From positions 83,520 through 147,519 of the forward strand of contig NZ_VKCZ01000013.1 in the NCBI RefSeq assembly GCF_009299835.1: 64,000 bases of DNA. The letters are read 5' to 3'. This document shows positions 43,256 to 51,868 of the stretch, in pieces. The notes beneath the pieces are model-generated. The model had not been told where the DNA came from. It was given only the letters and a program-made list of their open reading frames with translations, and did no database searches. Source of the stretch: Microlunatus speluncae. Its GTDB lineage: Bacteria; Actinomycetota; Actinomycetes; Propionibacteriales; Propionibacteriaceae. Each line of letters begins with the position of its first letter. Position 1 is the stretch's first letter. The position numbers were made by a program, and so were the translations under genes.

Positions 43256-43786
43256 TCAGAGGGTCCAGCGGGCGGGCAGGAACTGGCCGCCGGCCGGGAA
43301 CGCGTACACCGCCGTCGGAGTGATCTGGTAAACCCGGTAGGGCGGACCGCCGGAGGTCGGCGCACCGTAGTCGGCGTCGAGTTCGTCGCCCGCCACCCGG
43401 GTCGGCCAGGAGTAGACGTCGTCGAACGCGGCCGAGGCCCGGCGCAGCGTCTCCTCGTCGACGGCCCGGGTTGCAACCCCCTCGATGACCAGGTGCGCAC
43501 CGTCCTCCTCGAAGGCGACCGAGCAGCGCCCGTCGCCGTCGAGGTTACGGGACTTCCGCGCGCCCTCCTTCGAGGCCGTGAACAGCACCCCGTCGGCCCA
43601 GGCGGCGAACACGGGCCGCGTGTGCGGCTCGCCGTCCGGTCGCAGCGAGGTGAACCAGCGGAAGCCGCCCGTCCGCAGTCGCTGCTCCACGTCCGACCAC
43701 TCGAACGGCTGGGCATCCTCGGTCACGCCGGTCCCGCGGCCCTCGGTCGAGAGTTCGCGCCTCGTCGGTGTCTGCTGTGTCATCAT
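43256..43786 (-). CDS. pyridoxamine 5'-phosphate oxidase-fold flavoprotein
   Basis: 176 residues. A split-barrel FMN or F420-binding fold: FRWFTSLRPDGEPHTRPVFAAWADGVLFTASKEGARKSRNL, then CSVAFEEDGAHLVIEGVATRAVD. Many actinobacterial members use F420, which this organism can make. It is divergent from an HxlR regulator with a palindromic site between, which suggests a redox or electrophile-responsive pair. Substrate unknown. Confidence 0.86.
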   Translation of the reverse strand: MMTQQTPTRRELSTEGRGTGVTEDAQPFEWSDVEQRLRTGGFRWFTSLRPDGEPHTRPVFAAWADGVLFTASKEGARKSRNLDGDGRCSVAFEEDGAHLVIEGVATRAVDEETLRRASAAFDDVYSWPTRVAGDELDADYGAPTSGGPPYRVYQITPTAVYAFPAGGQFLPARWTL

Positions 43787-43853
43787 CGTCTCCGTTTCTG
43801 CTTACCTTTCGACAGCAGTCACAGCGTATGCTAGACTGAACCCCGAATGCAAC

Positions 43854-43867
43854 TACTTTGGAAAGTA
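43854..43867. promoter_or_regulatory. HxlR-type operator TACTTT-GG-AAAGTA
   Basis: Perfect six-base inverted arms with a two-base centre, nine bases before the hxlR-type start codon. A candidate -10 (TATGCT or TAGACT, 43827-43837) lies upstream. HxlR proteins usually bind such AT-rich inverted sites. The PNPOx-fold gene on the other side may share it. Confidence 0.6.
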
Positions 43868-43875
43868 CATCGGAA

Positions 43876-44289
43876 ATGACCAAGCATCGCTCGGAATGCC
43901 CGATCAACCTCGCGGTCGAGGTGTTCGGCGACCGGTGGTCATTGCTGGTGCTCCGGGACATCATGTTCGCCGACCGGCGGCACTATCGGGAGCTGCTCGC
44001 CTCGGACGAGGGAATCTCGACCAAGCTGCTCGCCGACCGGCTGCGCTCGCTGACCGCGGCTGGCCTGCTCACCCGGCGGCCGGATCCGACGCACAAGCAG
44101 AAGGCGATCTACAGCCTGACCGAGCGCTCGATCGCCCTGCTCCCGACGCTGGTCGAGCTCGGCGTCTGGAGCCACCGACACCTCGATGCCAGCGACGACC
44201 TGAGCCGTACGGCCGAAGACCTCGACAATCCCGAAGCCCAAGCCGCCTTCACCGCCCACCTCCGCCAAACCCACCTCCGGCCGAACTGA
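43876..44289 (+). CDS. HxlR-family winged-helix transcriptional regulator
   Basis: 137 residues from ATG 43876. CPINLAVEVFGDRWSLLVLRDIMFADRRHYRELL is the HxlR signature with a sensor-type cysteine near the N-terminus. ISTKLLADRLRSLTAAGLLTRR is the recognition helix and wing. A longer C-terminal tail than average (DASDDLSRTAEDLDNPEAQ...) suggests an added dimer contact. It probably senses electrophiles and regulates the divergent flavoprotein gene. Confidence 0.9.
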   Translation: MTKHRSECPINLAVEVFGDRWSLLVLRDIMFADRRHYRELLASDEGISTKLLADRLRSLTAAGLLTRRPDPTHKQKAIYSLTERSIALLPTLVELGVWSHRHLDASDDLSRTAEDLDNPEAQAAFTAHLRQTHLRPN

Positions 44290-44334
44290 AGGCGGATGCA
44301 GAGGCCGTCGTCGGGGCGCAGCACCCACCCCTCT

Positions 44335-44347
44335 GCCGACTTGTCAG
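44335..44347. repeat. half-site of the CCGACTTGTCAG hairpin family
   Basis: Only the left arm GCCGACTTGTCAG is present, followed by the stop region of the SDR gene. It is probably a decayed copy. Confidence 0.55.
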
Positions 44348-44352
44348 CGATT

Positions 44353-45126
44353 TCAGGCTGGTGGGGTGTAGCGGCCGTCGACCGCGGTCCAGCCGCCGTC
44401 GACCATCAGGCAGCTGCCGGTGACGTAGCTGGCCGCGTCGCCGGCAAGGAAGACCACCGCGCCGGCGATCTCGGACGGCTGGGCCCAGCGGCCGAGCGCG
44501 CTCTTCTGGGCGTACGCATCGGACCACGCCCGGTCGGCCCGGATCTGCGCGGTGAGCGGGGTCTCGACGATGCCGGGGGCGACGGCGTTGCAGCGTACGC
44601 CGCTCGGGCCGAACTCGGCCGCGGCGGTGCGGAGCAACTGGATCAGGCCGGCCTTGGTCGCGGCGTAGACCCCCTGCCCGGGCTCGACCAGGGTGGCCCG
44701 GATCGAGCTGAAGCCGATGATGCTGCCCCGGCCCCGCTCGGCCATCGGGGCACCGAAGGCGCGGATCAGCCGAAACGACGCTGCCAGATTGAGCCCGATC
44801 ACCCGGTCGAAGTCCTCGTCGGTGTAGTCGACGATGCGCTTGCGGACGTTGGTCGCCGCGGTGAAGACGAGGATGTCGACCTCGTCCAGGTCCGCGGCCG
44901 CCGCCCGGATCGCCTCCGGGTCCAGCACGTCCAACTGATAGTCGCGACCGCCGGCCAGCCGCGCCGTGTCCGCTGCCGCAGCACCGTCGACGTCGGCGGC
45001 GATCACCTCCGCGCCCTGTGCCGCCAGCGCCAGCGCCGATTCACGACCAATGCCGTTCCCGGCGCCCACCACCAGGGCCTGCCGCCCGTCCAGCCGGAAC
45101 AGCCGTGCGTAATCATCGATGATCAT
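44353..45126 (-). CDS. SDR family oxidoreductase
   Basis: 257 residues. Cofactor loop VGAGNGIGRE, active-site FSSIRATLVEPGQGVYAATKAG (Ser, Tyr, Lys) and C-terminal GSCLMVDGGWTAV. The NNAG motif reads FTAATN, an uncommon variant. The N-terminal LFRLDGRQALVVGAGNGIG is typical of sugar or polyol dehydrogenases. It stands alone, with a long hairpin in its 5' leader, and its substrate is unknown. Confidence 0.86.
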   Translation of the reverse strand: MIIDDYARLFRLDGRQALVVGAGNGIGRESALALAAQGAEVIAADVDGAAAADTARLAGGRDYQLDVLDPEAIRAAAADLDEVDILVFTAATNVRKRIVDYTDEDFDRVIGLNLAASFRLIRAFGAPMAERGRGSIIGFSSIRATLVEPGQGVYAATKAGLIQLLRTAAAEFGPSGVRCNAVAPGIVETPLTAQIRADRAWSDAYAQKSALGRWAQPSEIAGAVVFLAGDAASYVTGSCLMVDGGWTAVDGRYTPPA

Positions 45127-45134
45127 TTCGGGGT

Positions 45135-45185
45135 CCCCGCGGCGTTGTTCGGGGGAGCGCAGCGGAGGAGCACAACGTCGTGGGG
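45135..45185 (-). promoter_or_regulatory. hairpin in the 5' leader of the SDR gene
   Basis: Arms CCCCGCGGCGTTGT (45135-45148) and ACAACGTCGTGGGG (45172-45185) pair with two mismatches and start 9 bp upstream of the ATG. It could hide the ribosome site or be a dispersed element. Function is not shown. Confidence 0.4.
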
Positions 45186-45264
45186 TGACTGCATGTACTG
45201 ACCCTAGCGATCCGGGGTCCAGCCGGGCAGGCGCGACGCTCCCGTGCCACTAGCCTTGCCGTCG

Positions 45265-45417
45265 ATGAGTGAACTGGGACCGATCCGGGTCTGCACCGTC
45301 GTCCTGCGCAACGACGCGGGCGCCGTGTTGACCGTACGCAAGCGCGGCCGGCGCTGCGGAACGGGTGATCAACGTGGTCGCGGACCAAGCTTTATGAACG
45401 TTCCTGGCACTTTGTGA
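45265..45417 (+). pseudogene. truncated Nudix hydrolase remnant
   Basis: A 50-codon frame opens MSELGPIRVCTVVLRNDAGAVLTVRKRG, the N-terminal strand pair of a Nudix hydrolase. It then breaks off before the Nudix box and ends in unrelated residues with FMNVPGTL. The stop codon lies inside the two-hairpin element that follows. The rest of the gene seems deleted, perhaps when the element arrived. Confidence 0.6.
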
Positions 45418-45466
45418 AGGTTGCAACGTTCACAAAGTGCCAGAAACTCACGTTAACGTGAAAAAC
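45405..45466. repeat. two-hairpin element, copy B
   Basis: The same core GTGAAGGTTGCAACGTTCAC as copy A, here with outer stems GGCACTTT/AAAGTGCC, and a perfect second palindrome TCACGTTAACGTGA. It begins about 10 bp beyond the stop of ahcY on the minus strand, the same position relative to the gene as copy A. Confidence 0.83.
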
Positions 45467-45476
45467 CGACCGGGGC

Positions 45477-46916
45477 TCAGTAGCGGTAGTGGTCGGGCTT
45501 GTACGGGCCGGTGACCGGGATGCCGAGGTATTCGGCCTGCTTGGTGGTGAGCTCGGTGAGCTTGACGCCGAGGGCGTCCAGGTGGAGACGGGCGACGGCC
45601 TCGTCCAGGTGCTTGGGCAGGACGTAGACGCCCACCGGATACTGCTCGGGCTTGGTGAACAGCTCGATCTGGGCCAGCACCTGGTTGGTGAAGGAGTTGC
45701 TCATCACGAAGCTCGGGTGGCCGGTGGCGTTGCCGAGGTTCATCAGCCGGCCCTCGCTGAGCACGATGATCGTGTGCGCCTGGTCGGTGCCGGCCTCGAA
45801 GGTCCACTCGTCGACCTGCGGCTTGATGTTGATCCGCTCGACGCCGGTGATCTTGGTCAGCCCGGCCATGTCGATCTCGTTGTCAAAGTGGCCGATGTTG
45901 GCGACGATCGCCTGATGCTTCATCCGGCTCATCTGATCGGCGGTGATCACGTTGAAGCAGCCGGTCGCGGTGACGTAGATGTCGGCGATCGGCAGCGCCT
46001 CTTCGAGGGTGGTCACCTGATAGCCGTCCATCGCCGCCTGCAGCGCGCAGATCGGGTCGACCTCGGTGATGATCACCCGGGCGCCCTGCCCACGCAGGGA
46101 TTCGGCGCAGCCCTTGCCGACGTCGCCGTAGCCGCAGACGACCGCGACCTTGCCGCCGATCAGCACGTCGGTGGCCCGGTTCAGGCCGTCGACCAGCGAG
46201 TGCCGGCAGCCGTACTTGTTGTCGAACTTCGACTTGGTCACCGAGTCGTTGACGTTGATCGCCGGGAAGAGCAGCGACTCCGCCTTGGCCATCTCGTAGA
46301 GCCGGTGCACGCCGGTGGTGGTCTCCTCGGTGACGCCCTTGATCGCGTTCGCCAGTTCGGTCCAGTTGCGGCCGGCGTCGATCGAGGCCTTCAGCACCGA
46401 CAGGATGACGTGCAGTTCCTCCGGGTCGTCGGCGCCCGGCTCGGGCACCTCGCCGGCCTTGCTGTACTCGACGCCCTTGTGCACCAGCAGCGTCGCGTCA
46501 CCGCCGTCGTCCAAGATCATGTTGGCGTGCTGGCCCTCGGGCCAGGTGAGGATCTGCTCGGTGCACCACCAGTACTCCTCCAGTGTCTCGCCCTTCCAGG
46601 CGAACACCGGAACCCCCTTCGGATCCTCCGGCGTGCCGTCCGGCCCGACGACGACCGCGGCGGCCGCGTGGTCCTGGGTGGAGAAGATGTTGCAGCTGGC
46701 CCAGCGGACCTCGGCCCCCAGCGCGATCAGGGTCTCGATCAGCACCGCGGTCTGGATCGTCATGTGCAGGGAGCCGGCGATCAGCGCCCCGGCCAACGGC
46801 TTGCTGCTGCCGTACTGTTCCCGCATCGCCATCAGGCCCGGCATCTCGTGCTCGGCAAGCCTGATTTCCTTACGACCGAACTCGGCAAGGCCGAGGTCTG
46901 CTACACGAAAGTCCAT
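45477..46916 (-). CDS. ahcY: S-adenosylhomocysteine hydrolase
   Basis: 479 residues from ATG 46916. It splits S-adenosylhomocysteine into adenosine and homocysteine. Visible are [26 protein letters not shown], the NAD-binding [27 protein letters not shown] with substrate Lys, [10 protein letters not shown] and the C-terminal KPDHYRY that reaches the neighbouring subunit. It has the roughly 40-residue insertion of the long actinobacterial form. No ribosome site is seen; a TAGGCT -10 lies seven bases before ATG, so the message may be leaderless. The 159-bp upstream gap holds no recognisable SAH riboswitch. Confidence 0.97.
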   Translation of the reverse strand: MDFRVADLGLAEFGRKEIRLAEHEMPGLMAMREQYGSSKPLAGALIAGSLHMTIQTAVLIETLIALGAEVRWASCNIFSTQDHAAAAVVVGPDGTPEDPKGVPVFAWKGETLEEYWWCTEQILTWPEGQHANMILDDGGDATLLVHKGVEYSKAGEVPEPGADDPEELHVILSVLKASIDAGRNWTELANAIKGVTEETTTGVHRLYEMAKAESLLFPAINVNDSVTKSKFDNKYGCRHSLVDGLNRATDVLIGGKVAVVCGYGDVGKGCAESLRGQGARVIITEVDPICALQAAMDGYQVTTLEEALPIADIYVTATGCFNVITADQMSRMKHQAIVANIGHFDNEIDMAGLTKITGVERINIKPQVDEWTFEAGTDQAHTIIVLSEGRLMNLGNATGHPSFVMSNSFTNQVLAQIELFTKPEQYPVGVYVLPKHLDEAVARLHLDALGVKLTELTTKQAEYLGIPVTGPYKPDHYRY

Positions 46917-47075
46917 ATTCGGCAGCCTAGTGGGCCGCCGCCCCGTTGAGAAAAGGGTTCGCCATCGATCGCCGGTGATCGAGGGAATGGGGCGATCGAC
47001 CGGAACCAACGATGAACGTGACGGTGTCCGAGCAGTACCTGGGCCACTTGATCAACTCGCCCGGCCCACCGGCGC

Positions 47076-48845
47076 TCAGGACGTGCCCGCCTGGTGCCGG
47101 CCCGGCGTGAAGGGTGGCTGCAGCGCGGCGAGCAGGGCCTGGTGGATGCCTCGGTTGGAGTAGAGGCCGCCACGGTGGTTCGGTGACGTTCCGCCGCGAT
47201 GGTCGGTGAACGCACCGCCGGCCTCTCGGACCAACAGGATCCACGGGGCGTGGTCCCACGGGTGGCAGCAGTCGACGAGGAAGGCGTCGATTTCGCCGCG
47301 GACGAGTTCGATCAGCGGCAGCCGGGTGCGGGCCGGCCGCCTCGTACCTGCCGGGAGTCGGTTCGCGACCGGTGCCGGATGGGCGGCGACGAGCGCTCCG
47401 TCCAGCGTCGCCATCTCCGAGACCCGCACCGGCCGGGTCGGCCCGCCCTCCTTGCGTTCGTACGCCCCGGAGCCCGCCGACGCCCACCAGCGCACCCCCA
47501 GGGCAGGCGCGTCGACGACCGCCACCTTGAGCTCACCGGCGATCTCGAGGGCGATCTGGACCCGCCAGTTCGGGTCGCCGTGGGCGAAGGCGCCGGTGCC
47601 GTCGATCGGGTCCAGGATCCAGGTCCGGTCGCCGGTTCCCTGGGCGCCGAGCTCCTCGCCGAGGATGCCGTCGTCCGGGCGCAGCTCGGCCAGCGCGCCG
47701 CGCAGCAGCCGCTCCACCGCGCGATCGGCCTCGGTGACCGGGCTGGCGTCGGCCTTGGTCTCGGTGGCGACCCCGCGTTCGAAATAGTGCCGGGCCACGA
47801 CCGCGGCGCGATCGGCGAGCTCGTGCGCCAGCTCGAGGTCCGACGCCTGACGGGTGATCGGGGCGGAGGGCGGACGTACCGACGGCGCGCCGGTGGCATC
47901 CTTGGCCGCCGCCACCAACGTCGGTCCCCACCACTGGTCGCGCTCCAGACGTTCGGTCAGCATTGCCACCTGGGGAGTGATGTCGGCCCCATTGGCCCAA
48001 CGGGCGCACAGGTGGTTACCGAGATTGTTCAGGTGGAAGGCGCGGCGCAGGTCCGCCAACAGGTCGAGGTCGCCGAGGTCGGGACCGGCCGCTTCGACGT
48101 AGCCACGGACAAATGCGGCCGCCCGGGCCACCGTCGGCCGGGCCATGGAGGCCGCGATGGCCAGGTCCGCCAGGCGCAGGTCCAGGTGCGCGAAGTCCCA
48201 GTCGATCACCGCGCCGAGCCGGTCGCCGCGGAGCAGCACCTGGCCCGGCGCAAAGTCGCCGTGGGCGATGACCTGCGGGTACGACGCGATCGACGCCGCG
48301 GCCAGCCGCTCGTGCACTTCTTCCGCCTGCCGCCGCAGCCAGGCGCCGGCGTCACCGAAGGCCCGCTCGAACTCCGGCAGCACCTCCGCCATCGTGCGTC
48401 CGCCACCGGGACGCGGCAGGGTGAGGAACTCATCCAGCCGGCCCCAGCCGGGCCGCTGCCCGAGTTGCTGCACCGGTTCGGCCGTGTGCTCGTGCAATTC
48501 GGCGAGCAGCCGGCCGTAGCCCGACGGGTCCTCGACAGGGACTGCGGGATGCGCCCCGTCGATCCACTCGAAGGCGACCCAGACCGAGCCGTCGATCAGC
48601 GTCGGTCCCACATCGATTGCCGCAACGGGTGCGCCCATGCCGGCCAGCGTCCTCAACAGGTCACATTCGTAGCGGACTTCCGGCAACAGTCGGAACGCCG
48701 GCGACTGGCGCAGTGCAACCGGTCCGCCGTCGCGCTGAGCCCGCCAGACCTTGCTGACCCGACCACCGGCGATCGGCTCGACCTCCGGTCCGTCCAACCC
48801 CAGCGCGGACACAACTTCCGGCCCGATCGACGCTGTCATCGCCAT
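47076..48845 (-). CDS. fusion of APH-type kinase domain and inositol monophosphatase domain
   Basis: 589 residues. Residues about 15-280 are an aminoglycoside phosphotransferase-like kinase: PIAGGRVSKVWRAQ (nucleotide loop), VAFEWIDG, catalytic loop AHGDFAPGQVLL and metal site VIDWDFAHLDLRLADLA. The canonical Asn of HGDxxxxN is Gln here. Residues about 335-575 are an IMPase with GEELGA, ILDPIDGTGAFAHGD and HPWDHAPWILLVREAGG, all metal ligands intact. GGAGGAGGGG precedes two possible starts (ATG 48845 and 48839). A kinase joined to a phosphatase could make and remove the same ester or act in a salvage route. The substrate is unknown and no partner genes are adjacent. Confidence 0.85.
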   Translation of the reverse strand: MAMTASIGPEVVSALGLDGPEVEPIAGGRVSKVWRAQRDGGPVALRQSPAFRLLPEVRYECDLLRTLAGMGAPVAAIDVGPTLIDGSVWVAFEWIDGAHPAVPVEDPSGYGRLLAELHEHTAEPVQQLGQRPGWGRLDEFLTLPRPGGGRTMAEVLPEFERAFGDAGAWLRRQAEEVHERLAAASIASYPQVIAHGDFAPGQVLLRGDRLGAVIDWDFAHLDLRLADLAIAASMARPTVARAAAFVRGYVEAAGPDLGDLDLLADLRRAFHLNNLGNHLCARWANGADITPQVAMLTERLERDQWWGPTLVAAAKDATGAPSVRPPSAPITRQASDLELAHELADRAAVVARHYFERGVATETKADASPVTEADRAVERLLRGALAELRPDDGILGEELGAQGTGDRTWILDPIDGTGAFAHGDPNWRVQIALEIAGELKVAVVDAPALGVRWWASAGSGAYERKEGGPTRPVRVSEMATLDGALVAAHPAPVANRLPAGTRRPARTRLPLIELVRGEIDAFLVDCCHPWDHAPWILLVREAGGAFTDHRGGTSPNHRGGLYSNRGIHQALLAALQPPFTPGRHQAGTS

Positions 48846-49021
48846 CCCCTCCTCCGCGGGGGCAGCCGACGACGCCCGTGACCGAACCTAGCCGCACCGA
48901 CCCTGCCGCAGTCGCGACGTCCCGCCCCGCGGTCTTCGTCGGCCAGCTTGAGGTTTCAGCGCCCCCAGTCGGGTGGCGCAAGCTGGAGCGTCGCCTTACG
49001 CCATGATTGAGCTGCGACGCA

Positions 49022-49465
49022 CTATGACGAGGGCGCGGGGCTCTCTGCCAGCCGGCGCAGCGCCAACTCGTAGCCGGCGATGCCGAGGCCGGCGATCACG
49101 CCGGTGGCGTACGGCGTCACCACCGAGTGCCGGCGAAACTCCTCGCGGGCATGGACATTCGACAGGTGGACCTCGATCAGGTCGGCGGTCCGCTGCGCGA
49201 CCGCATCGGCGACGGCGATCGAGTAATGAGTCCAGGCGGCGGGGTTGAGCACGACCGGGATCGAGTCGTCTGCGGCTTCGTGCAGCCAGCCGACCAGCTC
49301 GCCCTCGTGGTCGGTCTGCCGCACCTCAACCTCGGCCCCAAGTTCCTTCCCGTACGCGATCAGCCGTTCGGCGAGTTGATCATGGGTGGTCGACCCGTAC
49401 ACCTCGGGCTGGCGCTTGCCCAGCCGGCCGAGGTTGGGGCCGTTCAAGATCAGGATCCGGGTCAC
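49022..49465 (-). CDS. aroQ: type II 3-dehydroquinate dehydratase
   Basis: 147 residues from GTG 49465. It catalyses the third step of the shikimate pathway. Hallmarks are [19 protein letters not shown] (lid with catalytic Arg and Tyr), [15 protein letters not shown] and [18 protein letters not shown] (His and Arg). The canonical Tyr of the family PxxYG is kept. It starts 13 nt after the cation transporter gene. Confidence 0.94.
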   Translation of the reverse strand: MTRILILNGPNLGRLGKRQPEVYGSTTHDQLAERLIAYGKELGAEVEVRQTDHEGELVGWLHEAADDSIPVVLNPAAWTHYSIAVADAVAQRTADLIEVHLSNVHAREEFRRHSVVTPYATGVIAGLGIAGYELALRRLAESPAPSS

Positions 49466-49478
49466 GGGTGGGCTCGAT

Positions 49479-50486
49479 TCAGTGGGCCGGCGCGGCCGGG
49501 CGTTCGGGGCGGTCCTGCGGTTCGTAGTCCGCGTGATAGATGTCCGGTTCGAGATACAGGGCGGTGACCATCGGATCGGCATCCCGGATCGCGGTCTCGG
49601 CCCGGTTGATCGTATCCGCGACGTCGCCGGCCGAGTCGGTCCGGCCGACGGCGATCTTGGCCGCGACCAGCACCTCCTCCGGCCCGAGATGCAACGTCTT
49701 CATGTGGATGATCTTGTCCACGCCGTCGGTGCCGGTCAGCGCGGCCTCGATCTTCTTGATCGACTCCGGCGTGGCCGACTCGCCGACCAGCAGGCTCTTG
49801 GTCTCGAAGGCCAGGGTGACCGCGACCGCGACCAGCAGCAGGCCGATCATGCCGGTGCCGATCACGTCGAAGTACGCGTTGCCGGTGATCAAGGTCAGCC
49901 CGACCCCGGCCAGCGCGAAGATCAGGCCGACCAGCGCGGCCAGGTCCTCCAGCAGGATGACCGGCAGTTCCGGCGACTTGGCCGAGCGGATGAACCGGCC
50001 CCAGGTCTGCCGGCCCTTGGTCTTGCTCGACTCCATGATCGCGGTCCGGAACGACAGCGACTCGGCGATGATCGCGGCGACCAAGATCGCGACCGGCAAC
50101 CACCACCACTGGCTCTGGAGCAGTTCGTTGGCGTGACCTTCCTGGATCTCGTGATACTTGTGGTACGCCTCGTACAGCGCGAACAGGCCGCCGACGCTGA
50201 ACAGCACGATCGCCACGATGAAGGCGAAGACGTAGCGTTCCCGGCCGAAGCCGAACGGGTGCTCCGGGGTCGCCGCCCGCTGGGCCCGCCGACCGCCGAC
50301 CAGCAGCAGCGCCTGGTTGCCGGCGTCGGCGACCGAGTGGATCGCCTCGGCGAGCAACGACGAGGCCGCACCGCCGGTCAGAGCCCAACCGCCGAACTTG
50401 CACAGGGCGATGAACGAGTTCGCCACCAGGGCCGCGACAACGGCCTTCGTTCCACCTTCAGCGCTCACGGCCGCATATCTTGCCAT
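49479..50486 (-). CDS. cation diffusion facilitator family transporter
   Basis: 335 residues with six predicted membrane helices. The metal site [13 protein letters not shown] (HxxxD) in TM2 and ARS-type EDLAALVG in TM5 are present; [13 protein letters not shown] follows TM2. The C-terminal cytoplasmic domain (about 240-320; [16 protein letters not shown]) is the metal-regulated dimer part. It resembles the SLC30A9/YdfM-like group more than ZitB, because the TM5 site is E-D instead of H-D. It probably exports Zn2+ or another divalent ion. Confidence 0.9.
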   Translation of the reverse strand: MARYAAVSAEGGTKAVVAALVANSFIALCKFGGWALTGGAASSLLAEAIHSVADAGNQALLLVGGRRAQRAATPEHPFGFGRERYVFAFIVAIVLFSVGGLFALYEAYHKYHEIQEGHANELLQSQWWWLPVAILVAAIIAESLSFRTAIMESSKTKGRQTWGRFIRSAKSPELPVILLEDLAALVGLIFALAGVGLTLITGNAYFDVIGTGMIGLLLVAVAVTLAFETKSLLVGESATPESIKKIEAALTGTDGVDKIIHMKTLHLGPEEVLVAAKIAVGRTDSAGDVADTINRAETAIRDADPMVTALYLEPDIYHADYEPQDRPERPAAPAH

Positions 50487-50516
50487 GGCGCCGGAGCGTC
50501 CGCGTCGTCGGTGCGG

Positions 50517-51545
50517 TCAGACCTCGTGGTAGCGGCCGAGCCCGACGGCCAGGTAGACCGCGGCGAACATCCCGGTCTGCAGCAGAGTGACGTAGCGCTC
50601 CACGTCGGAGCCGCCGCGGTGGCCGATGGTGCAGGTCCGGACATCGTTACGCTCGGCGGCCGACAGCAGTCCGTTGTGCGCCGCCCTGATCAGGGGATCG
50701 GTGTCGCCGTCATCCAGGATCAGCAGGCCGGGCCGGCGGTCCTGCGGCAGGACGTCGGTGAACGGGTCCGCGAACGGATCCCGCGCCGCCGCGCCGTCCA
50801 GGATCGGCAACAGCTCCCCGACATCCGCGGCCAGCGCCGCTCGGCCGGTGCCGGCCCGGAGCGCCTCGGCCACCCGGCGCGAGGCCCGAGCGGCGAGCAC
50901 CGAACCGCCCCAGACCAGCGGATGCGCGTCGGCCAGGCTGAGCGCCAGATCCTTGGCCGGATTCTCCGCCAGATCCCTGTACGGCGAGCACTCCTCGGAG
51001 ATCAGGTCCATCGCGTCGGCGACCAGATCCGGCCGGACCTGGGGACCGAGCTGAGCCAGATGGAGCGCGTCCAGCACGACGATCGCCGCGGCCAGCGGAT
51101 CGGCCGTGGTGGTCGGCAGCAGCGTGGTCGAGCGGGAGCTGGTGTGGTCGGCCACCGCCGAGGACTCCGGGCAGGCGACCAGCGACAGGCTGCCCCGCCG
51201 GGTCGCCTCGGCGACAGTGACGATCAGGCCCTGCTCGGCACCGTCGCTGGCCATCGCGATCACCAGGTCGAGCGCGCCGACCCAGCCGGGCAGACCGTGG
51301 TGCGGCCAGGCGACGAACGGCACCGGGCAGACCGGCTCGAGCATCGCGCGGATGAAGCGGGCCTCGGAGCCGACCGCGACCACCGCCCGGGGTCGGGGGT
51401 TGTTCGCCACCTGCCGCTTGGGCCCCTCGGCCAGCTCGGTCTCCCGGCGCAGCCGGGCCCCGGCCTCGGCCAGCCGCCGCAGCACGTGGTCGGCGCCGGT
51501 CAGCGCCTGTTTGTCGTCCAGCCAGGCATCGTCGAAGACGGTCAT
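50517..51545 (-). CDS. SIS-domain phosphosugar isomerase-like protein
   Basis: 342 residues, in the conserved position between manB and the transporter. This is the TobH-like/bifunctional phosphoglucose-phosphomannose isomerase group of Actinobacteria: PVPFVAWPHHGLPGWVGALDLVIAMASDG in the first SIS half, VVWGGSVLAARASRRVAEALR-like sequence in the second. The classic catalytic Glu and His cannot be assigned by eye. Genomic context with manB suggests mannose-6-phosphate supply for GDP-mannose. Confidence 0.82.
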   Translation of the reverse strand: MTVFDDAWLDDKQALTGADHVLRRLAEAGARLRRETELAEGPKRQVANNPRPRAVVAVGSEARFIRAMLEPVCPVPFVAWPHHGLPGWVGALDLVIAMASDGAEQGLIVTVAEATRRGSLSLVACPESSAVADHTSSRSTTLLPTTTADPLAAAIVVLDALHLAQLGPQVRPDLVADAMDLISEECSPYRDLAENPAKDLALSLADAHPLVWGGSVLAARASRRVAEALRAGTGRAALAADVGELLPILDGAAARDPFADPFTDVLPQDRRPGLLILDDGDTDPLIRAAHNGLLSAAERNDVRTCTIGHRGGSDVERYVTLLQTGMFAAVYLAVGLGRYHEV

Positions 51546-51556
51546 CGCCGGGGCTC

Positions 51557-51745
51557 CTAGGAGGCGTCCGGACGGCGGGCCTCGTCGATCAACAGGATCG
51601 GGATCCGATCCCGGACCGGATACGCCAACCCGCAGTCCGGGGCGACGCAGGTCAGCTCGTCCCGTTCATGATCAACAGCCAGCGATCCGTGACAACTCGG
51701 GCAGGACAGGATCTCCAGCATCTCCGCCGCCAACTCAACAGCCAT
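51557..51745 (-). CDS. Trm112-family zinc-binding protein
   Basis: 62 residues from ATG 51745 (MAVELAAEML). Four zinc cysteines: LSCPSCHG and LTCVAPDCGLAYPVRDRIPILL. It is the small zinc-ribbon found next to manB in Actinobacteria. It may serve as an activator or scaffold for a partner enzyme. It is separated by 11 bp from the SIS gene downstream. Confidence 0.88.
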   Translation of the reverse strand: MAVELAAEMLEILSCPSCHGSLAVDHERDELTCVAPDCGLAYPVRDRIPILLIDEARRPDAS

Positions 51746-51800
51746 CCCAACCCACACTCCTCGATCTCGCCTTCCGCACGCTAAACGTACTCACCCAACC

Positions 51801-51855
51801 CCGACTTGTCAGAACTAGGGCACGCCAGAGCGGCCCCTAGTTCTGACAACTCGGG
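51801..51855. repeat. CCGACTTGTCAGAACTAGG hairpin, subfamily 2
   Basis: The same family with an AACTAGG variant arm and loop GCACGCCAGAGCGGCC. It lies 14 bp beyond the manB stop codon (minus strand), in terminator position. Confidence 0.85.
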
Positions 51856-51868
51856 GGTTGGGCCAGGG

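Noticed and set aside
46917..47075. SAH riboswitch before ahcY
   Set aside because: The 159-bp leader has no clear stem set or conserved motif of the SAH riboswitch, and a likely leaderless -10 lies right before the start codon.
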